From positions 4,451,321 to 4,515,320 of the forward strand of contig OZ007515.1 of NCBI GenBank assembly GCA_963931865.1: a stretch of DNA of 64,000 bases, read 5' to 3'. The notes beneath the pieces were generated by a model. The model did no database searches. It was not told the DNA's origin and was given only the letters and a program-made list of their open reading frames with translations. The first letter of the stretch is position 1. The number at the start of each line of letters is the position of its first letter. Source of the DNA: Axinella damicornis (taxonomy: Eukaryota; Porifera; Demospongiae; Axinellida; Axinellidae). Positions 11,602 through 24,192 of the stretch are shown piece by piece. The position numbers and the translations under genes are program-made.

Positions 11602-13172
11602 CCACGAACTTGAAACTGCAGACCGCCAATGATGAACGACAATTGGCTACATCGCGACTTATGCTCAGGCCCCACCCCAAGCTTCCCTTGTATGCTGCTG
11701 CGCGCTGCCCGGGCCTCCCAGCCTATGATCAGTGCAAATCACTCAGAGCATAATTATTGACATGCAGTATGTCAGGTTATCTGGCGAGCCCCACAATGCC
11801 CTGCATTCTCCTAGTTATACAATAATTTGTCAGACGCCATTGATCATTGTGGACTTAGACCAATCTGTGCTGGATTCGAACTGAAAGTTAAACCACCCTA
11901 GTGTGGCTAAGTTTCATAAATTGAGACAGCTCATATGAAGTAGTCTGGCATGATCACGTGAGTTGTTTGTTTCAATGTCCGAAAATGACGTTTTCAGGTC
12001 GGTCTGCCCGTGATCCAAACTTGAGAGTAAAAGAACCAGTTGGATGACCCAGCTCTCAACGAGGCGTAGCAACAGGTTGCTGCACGATCATCCTGCTTTT
12101 CATGTAGCAGATGCTAGGTGTCCGAAGTTAGAGGTCAAGTGCCGACGAACAAAGTTTCAGAGCCGGAAGCCATAACACCAAAACTACTAGGTCGCAGTTT
12201 AAAGCCCATGGATGGTAGTCTCAATGTCTCAATGCATCATTTTGGTGTACCCTTGTTGGTGAAGTGGAAAGTAAAGTGTCCAAAACTCAATTGCCTACTC
12301 TATGTCCTGATGTTAACCCTTTCACTGGTACAAATTCCCTAGCAGTTGAGATATATATATAGCTATTAGCGCCTCTCAATGAAACTGACACTATGAAGTG
12401 TTTTCTTACATTAGGTGCATGAATGATTGATTGCATGTAAATACTGCAGAAAATACATGATCTGTGTCGGTTCCATCTGGAGGGCAGCTGCCGGCGTGGA
12501 CAACGGTGTACCTATGCTCACAGCTGGAGTGAAAGATCTGAATGGATCTGCCTATTCTCGTAAACTTTACAGTAGGAATATACGTATGCACAGAGAATCC
12601 TTCACGCACACAAACATAATTAGTAGGCATGGCCTCTGCTGAAGTAGTGCACGCACCCCTATGTGCTGAAACTCATGGTGTGGTTAGCTCACTGTCTCCG
12701 GCTATGAAGAGTAGTAAGAGTTTGTGCTGCTGACTGCGTCACACTGGCTCCACCAACTCATCCAACCCATCTGCAGTGTCCATCACTAAAACACACATAG
12801 ACCATCGCACGTGCGTTAACTTTAACTGATAGAGTGCATTCCTAAGCATGACTAACTATTGCCACGTATATACAAACCCTAGCTGAGATTGCAGCCTACA
12901 TGTACATTAGTTACGTCGCGCTAAGGCGCTCGGCAATTATAATCACTTGGTGTAGCTTAGACATGACTCCCAAGTGTTGAGAATATTATTGACATTTATT
13001 GTAATTTACCTCGTGTTTGCAGGCGTCTAGACGTCTTGTCCATGCTGGCGTAGAATCACACAGCATGTTCCTGGAGCACTACCTGTATTCCTCAGACCCA
13101 GACTGATCCAGTGAGGGCTTGCTCTTAGACTGTACATCTGAGAACAATCACATTCGGAACATCTGTCAACTA

Positions 13173-13388
13173 GGTGGGTGGCCGAGTGGTTAGAGAATTC
13201 GACTGCTAATCGAAAGTTTGTAGGTTTGAATCCCACCATGCCATAGGAGAGATTTCCTTTCTCTCCTAGGAGTCGACTCAGCTCTACCCTAAAATGAGTA
13301 GGTGTGTTCGTTCAGGCGTTTTCGCCTGAAATAGTTCACACCACATCCTTCGGAGGGGTCAGTCTCGGGGGACTTAGGATCTGCCTTC
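13173..13388 (+). mobile_element. tRNA-Ser(GCT)-derived SINE
   Basis: The 5' part has a perfect A box TGGCCGAGTGG (13179) and a B box GGTTTGAATCC (13223). The anticodon arm is TTCGA-CTGCTAA-TCGAA, with anticodon GCT. The acceptor stem does not pair and a non-tRNA body follows, so this is a SINE rather than a tRNA gene. The 3' limit is approximate. A second copy sits at 34563-34815. Confidence 0.7.
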
Positions 13389-15296
13389 TCCAAGCCCTCG
13401 CATTCACCTAGGTCACCACATCAAGGAAGTATGCACCTATAAGCGAGATGCACTTAAATTTCAAATGATATAATTCCTCGATTAGGAAGTGTGCTTCATT
13501 TCAGCCTGGGAACGAGGCTAGGTGACACTCCTATTGACGCCGCGCCGTAGTCGAGTGCAGTCAGAGCTAGTTTGAACGGCCGGGCGGAGAGGGGCTTGCG
13601 GCTAGACTGAGTCAGAGCTAGCTAGCTAGCTACGTATATACATACGTATGTAGCTGCGAACTGGGCTTATCGGCGAATCTTGACCCCGTATACTAAATAA
13701 GAGGTGGTGTCGCTACGCATTCTTCCGTATACTACCGGGGCTAGGGCGAAATGTGCGTGAGGTCAAGTGGTCAACGACTGAAATGCAAATGGTCAAGAGT
13801 CTTTTTGCGATGCGGTCAAGTGGTCAAGCAGCAAAACATTAATGACGGTCTAGATTTCTAGACCCCGGTCGCAGCTGTGACTAGGGCGTCTATGGGAGTG
13901 TCACCCCCTTGTGCAGCGCCAGAGCTTGAGTGCTGCAGCACCAATAAAGTGTCAAGGCGGTTTTGGCTAGCTACAGGTGGACCATGATCGTCAACCATAT
14001 CACAAAGACCAAGTACTGACATTGTCAAAATACTGTTCGAGGAACCACATTGCTTCATTGAAATAATGGGCAAGTGCGTGGAAAATTGAACTTCCATATT
14101 CCCTGAGCCCATTAAATGATGAGGATATACTTGGGTTTGTGATGGTGGTGGAAGGTGGTAACATGAAAGCAATTTCTTTACAAGACCTGGTAAGACTTGT
14201 CACATGCAATCACACTCCTGGAAGTAGGGTGGATATGTGGAGGAGTGGCGTATTCCTTCTGTTCAGCTGTGGGGCGGCTTTCTGTGAACCCGAGAAATGT
14301 CAGCCCGATGTTGACTGCTCAGTTGCTCCATAGTCCATGGTTGTGATCAGTAGCGCACTCACTTACTTGTGGGTTTACTGTGAATGTGCCACTCCTCCAC
14401 ACATCCACCCTACGTTCAGCTACATCATTGCACGTGACAAGTTTTACCAGGCCTTCCCCCTCATTGGTACTGCCAGCAACAAACACTGGGATGAGAAGGT
14501 ATGGGCCATTTGTTGAAATGTAGAATGATGTTGACTTTCATGCCCATGCCCCTTGCTAAGTATCTGCACAATGGCGTGACAGATAGCACAAAGGTGGGTG
14601 TGCAGTGCTGGCACTGACGTCGGTAATTGGGTGTAGCATGTCGACTTTGGATCACCAAACACAGGAGCGAATGTGACGAAATTTGACGTTTTGGCTGGCT
14701 TGTTGTAGCTCGGGGAGCGTCATGGCTATGCCTATATAGAGCTCCTAACTCAGCAAGCTCTTTCACTGGCTATTGCTAGAAGTCAGCATCAAGGGGGCTT
14801 CCTTAACACTTTAACGGATGTAGCCGGCTACAGGCGGCATGAGACTCATCTTATGATGTGACATCTGGCAATGGAAAAGGTAGGACAGGGGGAGGTGGGT
14901 GGGTGCACCCAAAGGGTGCAGACAGCATGGCCATGTCTGGGCTTGGCCTTGAAAGCCTTACAGTGCAAGGCGGCATAAATTGACTAGAAACTAGCCGTCT
15001 TGCATTGTAGCGTCTGAGAGGGATGAATGCATGCAAGTTCATTAATTGGTGGGTGTAGTTAGAGTCACGTATCTGCTTAGGATGAGTAAAATTACCTTTG
15101 GGAGCACTTTCAAGCCCAGCAATGTGAGGGAACAGAAATTAAGTGTTGTTGAGACTGCAAATCATCTCGAAACGAATTTGAGGGTCAGTGCACCTTTCGG
15201 CCAATCTGCTTTCATCCTTTCTCCTGTATGCAAACTTGATTTCACATTTCAGTGATTTCACATTTCAGCCTCTTAACTGCAATGAAGCGCGACTCC

Positions 15297-15450
15297 GGAT
15301 TTCAGAATTCAGCTCTGCCGAGCGCTGACTATGGAATTCAGAATTCAGCTCTGCCGTGTGCTGACTATGGAATTTCAGCTCTGCCGAGCACTGTCTCTGG
15401 AATTCAGAATTCAGCTCTGCCTAGCGCTGACTCTGGAATTCAGAAGTCAG
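15297..15450. repeat. Minisatellite, about 36-bp unit, four to five copies
   Basis: Repeats of GGAATTCAGAATTCAGCTC followed by a TGCCGAGCGCTGAC-like segment, one copy shortened. Immediately followed by the GC-rich palindrome at 15481-15514. Confidence 0.85.
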
Positions 15451-15480
15451 CTTCCCGTACATGCGCCGGGCCGCGCGGCA

Positions 15481-15514
15481 CGCGCTGTGCATTTGGTACC
15501 AAATGCACAGCGCG
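15481..15514. repeat. Perfect 34-bp palindrome
   Basis: Centred on GGTACC (15495-15500). All 17 base pairs match, with GC-rich outer ends and an AT-richer core. It is embedded in CpG-rich sequence quite unlike its surroundings. Confidence 0.95.
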
Positions 15515-16065
15515 CGCTGTGCGGCCGGCCGGCTACGCGCGGCCTGAAAATTTTGTCTACCATTGACTACAAGTTATGTGCAGATGCTAAATGAGGGGCC
15601 TGGCCACGACCCATGTGATTCATGAGAAATAGCGGGCTAAGGCCAGGCAAACTATACATGTACATTCATAGTTACACATCAGCCACTTCTACAATTTGCA
15701 TGCGGTGGGTGGTTTTGCTCTGTCAAGTTCAGTTGCATGTGGTGCTCCTCTGCACAGCCAGCTGTTTCACCATTCACAAAGCATTCAACTTGCATGTCTT
15801 CCATGACACAATCACAGTTGGTCTTGTCCAAGATCTTTACTGAAGACCCCACTTCCATTTGACATTGGCCACTGAACAGATAACTAGCATGTGGCCTCAT
15901 TTTAGTAAAGCTTCTGTATATTAGCGCACACAACAAAATATACACAAGTTTGACATCACCGACAATCTGTTTCCATTATCTGTGATACTACCTAGCTAGC
16001 ACGTGCATGTGTGTACAGATAAGTATTGGAAAAAAGTTGTCCATTCTTACTGTAGGTCAACGAAA

Positions 16066-19000
16066 ATGGAGAAAGGTTGGATTCTTCTGAAGGACAGGGT
16101 TGAGAAAAGATCTGAGTCCATGTTGGGAGGCATGATTAGGAGAGCAGTGGGAAGACAGTCCACAGCAAATGTCTTGAAAGGTGAGCTCTTGGAGCAGATC
16201 CCTGGTGATGCTATTGTTCCAAGAAGTGAGGGACAGAATGTTCTGAAGCCCTACAATTATCGTTTGGTGAAAGATCCATCAGTGGCTGTCTATTGCAGTG
16301 AAAATGATGTTGCACCTCTGGGTGACCAGGAATTTCTCCTTTTGGAAGCAATTCAATCTCAAAGTACACGTTACGAAGTGTTCATTGATGCATACAAGCT
16401 GGAGTGGGGATGTGGTCTGAAACGAGGTGACCCTGTGTATGTCAGCATACCTGGCCTAACGGTGATCCCAAATCAACGTGCTGCTGCAGTGATCCGCTAT
16501 GTTGGAGGTCTTCCACCAGACCCAGGATTAATGTTCGGGATTGAAATCACAGTAAGCTATCAAGTGATATGTTTATAGGGGAGTTGGCCATTAATTGTTG
16601 TTCTATACCCAGCATCAATATTTTTTAATAGTTGACTTTAATCATGTTTTGTTGGCGAGTCATCCAAACTCTTACAGAGATATAGTGGTTACAAGCGTGG
16701 AGCCATCTGACTTGGTCAGCTCTGCTAGAGTGTTGCACCATTTAGTGTAACATATTCACCTGCCTATACTTCATTGTAGGGGTGCCATTAAACTAGACTA
16801 GACTAGCTGAGGACATCACTGCTCACAGTGCGTGTTATACCTCTGAATTACACCCTGTCTGTGTAGCTATACTGCCCATGCAGGTGCAGCAAAGCATGTG
16901 TCATGACATTTATAGGCTCAACGATTGTCCCACTACTGCTAACTATCTAGAGCCTCGTACCCAGCCCCCCCCCCCCCCCCCCCCTCACCTCTCCACAATA
17001 GCTGTGGTTTGCTGCAGATGTCAGTGTGGTCTCGGAAGCACAATAGCTACACTTGACCAGATTTTGTGGAAGCTTACTCGAATGAGCATATGCAGCGAGA
17101 TAGCGACAGGCACTACAGTGTATATGTATATGTGCACTCAAGTGCACTGAAACAGTGCAAAACACAGTGCAGTAGTAGTTTGGCCTCTCATTGCTCATGA
17201 TTGACTTGTCCAAATTGACAGCCTAGAAACCAGCACTTTCATCACTAGCAGGTGTACTGAAGGCTATCTGCTATTGACCCTATATAGCCAAAAGTGGGGA
17301 TTGGGTGCTCTTTCGTGAGACTAAACAAGTTGTATGCTTATGCACAGGAACTTGACACACATAAAATTGGTATTCCTATCCTTGCAGGATGAGCAATATC
17401 GTGGTCTTGGCACTACTGATGGTACTTTCCGTGATGTGAGGTACTTTACCTGTGAGTTTGTGGCACTCGACAAGCTGTCAATGGAACCTGAGGGCAACAC
17501 CCTTGAAGCAGCACCACATGGTGGTCAGAGCTATGCCAATGCTGTCAGTCGTGGAACAGCAACAAGTGACCAGTCGTATCCACAAGGTAGTGGTTCTCCT
17601 GCCGACAGTACCCAGGCAAGGAGTCAGGCTGTCCAGCGACCAAATGTTCATGATGATCGACTTCCTAGGTTTAGGAAAGGAGACCGGGTTGTGGCCTTTG
17701 ACAAGAAGGGTAATCGCATTCATGGCACAGTACGCTGGGTTGGGACGACCGACAGAACGCAGCACTTCATCGTGGGAATTGAAACAGTAAGTTCATTTTT
17801 GCTTCGTTCAAGCTATACACATTGCCTATTTCTCTGCTACAAAATATAATCAAAGCTAGGGTAGAGCCCGGAAATGAGAATGTGCAAGTGAGTAAGTTAT
17901 ACTATTGTGCATATGAAATGTTCAGTTCTCATTGTACTACGTGTAGCTCATTAGATTCTGCTTAGTACTCATGCTTCATGGTCTATTGCACACAGGATGT
18001 TGCAGTGAGTACAGTCGATTTTGAAGGAGCCCTGCCTGGTATGACGCACTATTTTGCAGCAGCTAAACGCCATCATCTCGGTATGCTGGAAATGGAAATC
18101 CTCAGTGAGGAAGAGGCGGCTGGTACCAATTTTGACAATCCTCTTCCCACCGAGAGCATAGATGTGGAGAATACCTCCACACTGGCCAAGGAAATGGGAG
18201 TGTCCCAGAAGCAGTTCATGGCCAACCAAAAAGCTGTACTTAGAGAAGCAGAGAAATCAAAGCAAGCGAAAGCAGCTCAGGAACTGAAGCAGCTTGAACA
18301 GGCAGTACCTGAACTGAGTATTGGTAGCCAAAGAGTTGCTTTTGAAAAGGAAAACAAAGAATTGAAATTAGCAAAGAGGTCATCCCTGTACCCAGGGCAG
18401 TCACAACCAACCACAGTAGTTAACCGTAAGTAACCGTACTGTGCTGTATTTTTATCTCATGTACGTATGTGCAGCAAGGGTGGAGTGATTGCTCTGTCTG
18501 TCAGTATGTGCATGTTTGTTTGTTTACGGACACAAAATGAGCAGTTGGAGTGAATTTGAAATCCTTGCAGCAACTTATAAGTCAAATGCAAATTATAACT
18601 TGTATGTACCTAACAAACAAGAGCCATGCAAAGGGGTACAAACCTTTTGCTGTTAACTTAACTAGGCAGAAATTGGGCAGTACCCACAAGGTTTCAAAGG
18701 CAATTCTGTTTCCCACTGTATAACAGTTAGAGACACCAGACGAACTGGAAAAGCAAGGCAGAATTCATTAACATAATTGACTTGACAGCAAAAGTGATTC
18801 ATATTAACGAAGTGGATATTGGTCCGGCAGGAAGTAGGACCAATGTCCACGTCGTTAATTATTTTCGTGGCACAATTTTTCCTATACCAGGAGTGTAATT
18901 ACAATTGCATCACAACTGCTGGGAATTGCACATTACAGCCAACATTACACCAACCTCTACAATGGGAGACAAGAATTACCAGTGAAGCATTGTGTCTGCA

Positions 19001-20182
19001 TATATGCCTCTATGTGTTCATCTTTCCACCTGCATGATGACATAGTATTATATTATGATACACAGAATCACAAAAGGAGAAAAGCCTTCAGGAGCAGTTG
19101 GTTCAGCAGAGAGAAGAAGCAACACAAACAAGGCAGCAGCTACAGCAGCTTCAACAGACATTAGATGGCGCTACCGCTGACAAGATTAGCCTTCAGGAGC
19201 AGTTGGTTCAACAGAGGAAAGAAGCAACACAAACAAGGCAGCAGCTTCGACAGAGGTTAGAGGGTGCTGCTGCTGAGAACCATCAACTCCAGCAAAGGTT
19301 ACACAGTGCTCTTGCTGCAAGTGAGCAGTCTCAACAGAGACTGGGCAGTGCCTCTGCGGAGCTTCAAGGTCTCCAAGACATTGAGCCCTGGAAAGTGTCT
19401 CGAGACAAAGTTGAAATTTGGACGGAAATTGGTTCAGGTGGATGGGGATCCGTATCAGAAGGCACTCTGCGAGTTGCAATCAAACAACTGCATCGTCAAA
19501 TTCTCAGCCCACACTATGTTGACCGCCTACAGAGAGAAATGCGAATGCTAGCACAGGTTCGGCACCCCAACCTTGTTCAGTTTCTTGGTGTTGTGCTGGA
19601 TGAAGCAGCGCTGAGGCTTCAAGAACCCCCAATGATCATCACTGAGCTCCTTGATGTGAATTTACACAATGCATACGAGAGAAGGTTGGCATTTAATAAG
19701 CTGTGTCGGTATTTCAAGATGTGGCCCGAGCTCTGAACTACCTCCATGAGCGCCATAATCCGATAATCCACCGAGATATCAGTGCCCCGAATGTCCTTCT
19801 TGAGGCTCTCCCGAACGGTATGTGGAAGGGCAAAGTCTCCGATCTTGGATCAGCCAATCTGGCCAAACTGGCCCAAACCTTAGCAGAGGGTGCCATCATC
19901 TATGCTGCTCCTGAAACCCTTCCTCAGCTTGCACACCAAGCTCACGATCTGCACTCTCCTTCACCACCCCAAACCACAAAGATAGATGTTTACAGCTATG
20001 GAATACTCCTCTGTGAGGTTGCTACCAGTCGGTTCCCCGATCCTGCCCAGTACCACAATATGCTGGGACAAGTCCAGCGTGAGTGGCCATTCATGTATGG
20101 TCTGATCCTTTCTTGCACTAAGTATAATTCTGTCGAGCGACCAACAATGGCCGAGGTACTCACTGAACTCATTCAGCCTTGA
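16066..20182 (+). CDS. Gene B: CAP-Gly1/CAP-Gly2 kinase protein with frameshift in kinase
   Basis: Exons are 16066-16551, 17388-17786, 17996-18425 and 19066-20182. The ATG follows the acceptor TGTAG|GTCAACG. Exon 1 (162 codons) gives an N-terminal region (MEKG, LLEQIPGD, NYRLVKDP) and the first half of CAP-Gly1 (GDPVYVSIPG). Exon 2 completes CAP-Gly1 and starts CAP-Gly2; its CAP-Gly1 has lost about five residues (CEFVALDKL, against CEEKCGLFVALDKL in D). Exon 3 is a shortened linker whose end looks like the end of a CAP-Gly3 exon, so CAP-Gly3 is gone. The last exon is coiled coil plus kinase. A 2-nt insertion near 19702 shifts the frame before the HRD motif: the protein would stop at 19736 (about 661 aa), or be 809 aa without the insertion. 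Either a recent pseudogene or a sequence error. Confidence 0.65.
16965..16984. repeat. Poly-C tract, 20 nt
   Basis: An uninterrupted C run in gene B intron 1 (16552-17387), just after a GAGCCTCGTACCCAG stretch that resembles a TAGCC MITE end. The rest of this intron shows nothing further; an equivalent intron lies at 38132-38972 in gene D. Confidence 0.9.
19066..20182 (+). CDS. Gene B last exon: coiled coil and frameshifted kinase
   Basis: The acceptor ATACACAG is the same as in A and C, with phase-1 entry. The coiled coil is longer than in A. The kinase shows GSGGWGSV, VAIK, then after KLC the frame breaks; in the shifted frame from about 19703 the domain continues with HRDISAPN, DLG and APE to TGA 20180-20182. 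Gene A reads CTGTCAGTATTTC where this exon reads CTGTGTCGGTATTTC, which places the extra two bases. Confidence 0.75.
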
Positions 20183-23100
20183 AGCTAACATTTATTTAAT
20201 TTTGTATCATGCACGGTCATGCAAACGTTTTAATGTGTGATTCGATCCAGCTTTGCACTCAGTATAATCCACAGTTGAGCAACCAGCAATGGCTGAGGTA
20301 CTCAATAATCTCCTACAGCCATGATGCTAACTGTTACTATAATTTTGTATCATGCAACTAACTAATTTTGATTTGATACTGCATTGCACTGAGTATAATC
20401 CCGCCGAGCAACCAACATTGTCTGAGGTACTCACTACAGCCATAGTGCTAACGCTTACTATAATTTTTGTATCATGCAGTCATGTAAACTACTTTTGTAC
20501 ATTGCTAGTCTTGGTCTTATATTGATCACAACTAGCCATTATTATGTTAGCCATGGTTTACATTTCCGTAAAGAAAATTACACCTTCCCTGTAGCTGGAA
20601 AGATTTGTTATTTTGTTAGTTGTAAATTACTGAGATGGTTTCATGAGACATTAGTATTTTATTATCAGATCTTTAATTCTCAGCAGTCTTTTGTAGCTAG
20701 TGGTGAACAGTAGCTACTAGCTATAGCACAATCAGTATTGTCAAAGCTCTAGAGCGAGGCTGTATCATGTAGATCGAGCTTGTAGCCATTGCAAGCACAA
20801 CCAACATGACTATCATCGAAGATGAATGCCCCACCACCTTCGTCCCCAAAGATAGCACCATGATCATCTAATACATGGAAAATGGTCTCCCTTACTAGCT
20901 GATACCTTAGCTTGGCTTCAGTAGCTAGCTAGATATGTTCATGTGTTTGTCTATGTGTCATCATTTGCCAACGCTTGTTTCGAATTCAGACCCCAGACAA
21001 CAGCTGTCAGGTTCTGGGTATGCCAATGAGTGATGGAAACAGAATGAAGCATCAAAGCCTGCTGCATGCTCAGAAGTTCCTGGCCCAGGTTTAATCGTCA
21101 CTGTGCAATCACGGGAGATTTAATATACATTGCAAAATAGTGGGAGGGGCTGATTTTATCAAACACACATCCTGTCAGGTGATCACATTCCGGGCCAGCT
21201 ACGTAAAGGATCACCAGCCTCCTACATGTAGCCTAGCCGTGCGTGAAGGTGGAGGGACACTGTGTTATGGAAAAACAGCCGTGAGTATGCATGCACTGCA
21301 GGGAGTAGTGTGGTGTCCCGACGGTATTTCTAGACAAAACCACTATATATAATTTGTAGGAATGTCTGTTGAGGTGATTGGAAGGAACATAGAGATGGGT
21401 AGCTGCAGGCAGGTCATGATATGGGCCATGTGGGGTCCCTTGGACATGACATGTGTACATGTAAAATAGGGATCCAACCCTGATCATGACCAGGTGGGGG
21501 TTGATTCTTGGCCCAGACCCTTCCTGCGACGATTAGTGGGGCGGGGTGAAAGGGGAGGGGAGGTTAATCAACCACGCAAGACTGGTTGATTATAATATAT
21601 GCATGTTTATTGGGGCGAGCCCCACATAGTCCTCTCAGGATGTCCGTCCAGTTGGTGTCTGTCAGGTGTTCATATAGCGTATGACCGTATATCCAAGTGG
21701 AAAATCCTAATGTTGTGCTGCCCGCCCGCATGCTGGATCGACAACACGTGTACCAGTCACCAAGCATAATGAACGACAGTACGTAGAAGATGCATGTGTG
21801 TGGGACAGTCTTACTTTTGTTTTGTAGTCAACATTAACCTGTAGTACGTCTCACAAGGCAGGATGTGCTTGCCCATGTGAGTATCTGGCCTTGCGAGATT
21901 AGAAGTTAATGTTGACCTGCAAAACACTAAGTCTGCGCCACCCATATATACCACTGTGAATGTACATATTCCCCTTTCGGTTTTTGTAGTGCCCCCCAGC
22001 GGCTATACCTTTCCTGAGGGCACACAGCCAATGGTGTATCGGCTGTGCAGCAGTATAAGTGTGTTGGAGATCCATCCCTTACATTCGAGGAACTACTGCT
22101 TCATTGAAATGAGGGGCAAGTACATGGAAAATTGAACTTCCATATTCCCTGAGCCCATTAATTTCTGATAGTGTTGTAGGTCAAAAGTCACATGCACATA
22201 AATGATGAGGATATACTTGGGTTCCAAAGTTATGGTGGTTGTAGGTGGTAACATGAAAGCAATTTCTTTTGAATGCTCAAACCAGTGGCTACCCAAGTGT
22301 ATACAAGGCCTGATAAAAACGTGTCACGTGCAATCACACTCCTGGAAGTAGGGTCAGTGGACATGTGGAGGAGTGGCATATTCCTTCTGTTCAGCTGTGA
22401 GGTGGCTTTCTGAACCCAAGAAATGTCACCAAGACTGCCCGATGTTGACTGCTCAGTTGCTCCAGGGTCCATGGTTGCAATCAGTAGCGCACTCACTTGA
22501 CGGTTTACTGTGAATGTGCCACTCCTCCACACATCCACCCTACATTCAGGTACATCACTGCATGTGACAAGTTTTACCAAGCCTTCCCCCTCGTTGGTAC
22601 TGCCAGCAACAAACACTGGGGTGAGAAGGTGTGTGTACGGGCCTATGGAGCTACGGAGCTAACATTCTGTTAGGTTGAGTGTAATCCAGGTGCACAGTTA
22701 CGTGCAGCTCTGTCAATCCCATAGACTTTGTTTATGCATCCATGCTCGAAGAGTGCCATGGCCATGCCTTATAGAACTCCTGACTCAGCAAACTCTTTCA
22801 CTGGCTAAAGTCAGCATCAGGGCTTCCTTAACATTTTAATGGATGTAGCCGGCTATAGCCGGCATGAGACATGATGTCGTATCTGGCAATGTCCTTTGGA
22901 GAAAAGGTGGGACATGGGGAGGTGGGTGTGTGCACCAGAAGGGTGCAAATGGCATGACTGTGTCTGGGCTTGACCTTGCAAAGCCCTTGATTGGCACCGG
23001 GCGGGCCGTTTTTTCTCTTCCTTTGACGAATGGGCTAAGAAAACAGTCCTCTCACCTTGTAGGGCCTCCATTTCTGGCAGTGAAGTTTGTTCCCAGTTTA

Positions 23101-24182
23101 GACAGGCAATGATCGGCTGAGAGCCGTGACTATTGAATGCCCCTTGATGGGTGGATGTGGTTAGGATCACAAACGTGTAGAGGATGGCTGCATGGGCAAT
23201 GTGTGTGAAATTTGGGGACTAAAAACCAAGAGAAATAATAATTTATCCATCAGCTTCATGATGTCACATCTGGCAATGTCCTTGGGACTTATGTTCTGTG
23301 TGAGCAGAAAGGGCGGGGTAAGGGGAGGTGGGTGGGTGCACCCGAAGGGTGCAAACAGCATGGACTTCGCGCCTTGGCTGGCACTGGGAAGACCATTTCT
23401 GTCCTTTTTGGCATAAACAAGCCGTCGATCTTGCCTTGTAGGGCCTCCATTACCAGCATTCATGGCCCATTTTCCAGCTACAACACGTTGGCATTTCCTG
23501 AGAGGCATGATTGCAAGTTCATTGATGTAGTTAGAGTTACATGTACATATCTGTTTAGGATGACTAAAATTACCTTTGGGAGCAGTTTCAAGCCCAGCAA
23601 TGATAAGGAAGTGTTGTAGACACTGAAAATCACCTCGAAAAGAATTTGAGCCCTAAACAGTTAATAATGCACCAGATGCTAAGCAAGCGGCCTGGCTACG
23701 ACCTGTGTGATGCATGAGAATTAATGCATCAAGTGTGTTGTCATACACTTGTGTGTATAGCAAACTAGTTAAGGCCAGCCATACTACAGTCATAGTTTTG
23801 CATCAGCCACTTCTACAATTTGCATGCGGTGGGTAGTTTTGCTCTGAGTATGGGTCAAGTTCAGTTGCACAGTGTGCTCCTCTGTACAGCCAGCTGTTTC
23901 ACCATTGTGACAATGCATTCGATTCCCATGTCTACCATGACATAATCATGGTTGGTCTTGATTTCCATTGGTCACTGAACAGATAGCTAGCATGTTGGCC
24001 TAACTTTAGTTAGTAAAGCTAGTCAGCACACACACAAATGGCCTCCTCTACAGTTTTGACATCACATACAGTTGGCATACTGTAAAACCCGAAATTCCCA
24101 TACAGGCATGTTATCTGTGATGTACATACATGTTTGTATAGATACATACTGGGAAAAAGTTTGTCTATTGTTTTATTGTTAG
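20183..24182 (+). repeat. Intergenic block B-C, shortest copy of the triplicated segment
   Basis: Matches 9235-16055 but lacks about 2 kb, roughly from the end of the foldback region through the SINE; the junction is near 21780. It holds 3' exon tail copies (about 20255-20485), the gene C promoter/leader and one foldback arm. No convincing gene. Confidence 0.75.
21139..21280 (+). promoter_or_regulatory. Putative promoter and leader exon of gene C
   Basis: Same GTGGGAGGGGCTG / ACATCCTGTCAGGTG block as upstream of B, then GAAGGTGGAGG and the donor GCC|GTGAGT at 21281. The gene C coding exon has the acceptor TTAG|GTCAACG at 24183. Confidence 0.4.
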
Positions 24183-24192
24183 GTCAACGACA

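Larger units (their letters stand above)
9235..16055 (+). repeat. Intergenic block A-B, copy 1 of a triplicated segment
   Basis: No convincing gene. It is homologous to 20183-24182 and 30749-37645, most of it collinear. It holds duplicated 3' exon tails (9316-9550), an inverted segment (9753-9930), the gene B promoter/leader (10201-10333), a foldback (10562-11166), a MITE (11522-11601), a tRNA-Ser-derived SINE (13173-13388), a minisatellite (15297-15450) and a 34-bp palindrome. Open stretches on the minus strand around 14444-14766 and 15679-15945 recur in the other copies only as degraded pieces. Confidence 0.8.

Noticed and set aside
13173..13245. tRNA-Ser(GCT) gene
   Set aside because: The anticodon arm and A/B boxes are good, but the acceptor stem does not pair and a SINE body follows, in two copies.
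14444..15945. Minus-strand open pieces with a similar piece near 36830-37144
   Set aside because: Short shared segments (such as FGNPKSTCY) could be relics of an old antisense gene, but no splice sites or continuous frame link them.
22230..22616. 128-residue minus-strand open stretch in the B-C block
   Set aside because: It overlaps an imperfect inverted repeat shared with 14183-14450, has no recognisable domain, and frames are not kept between block copies.
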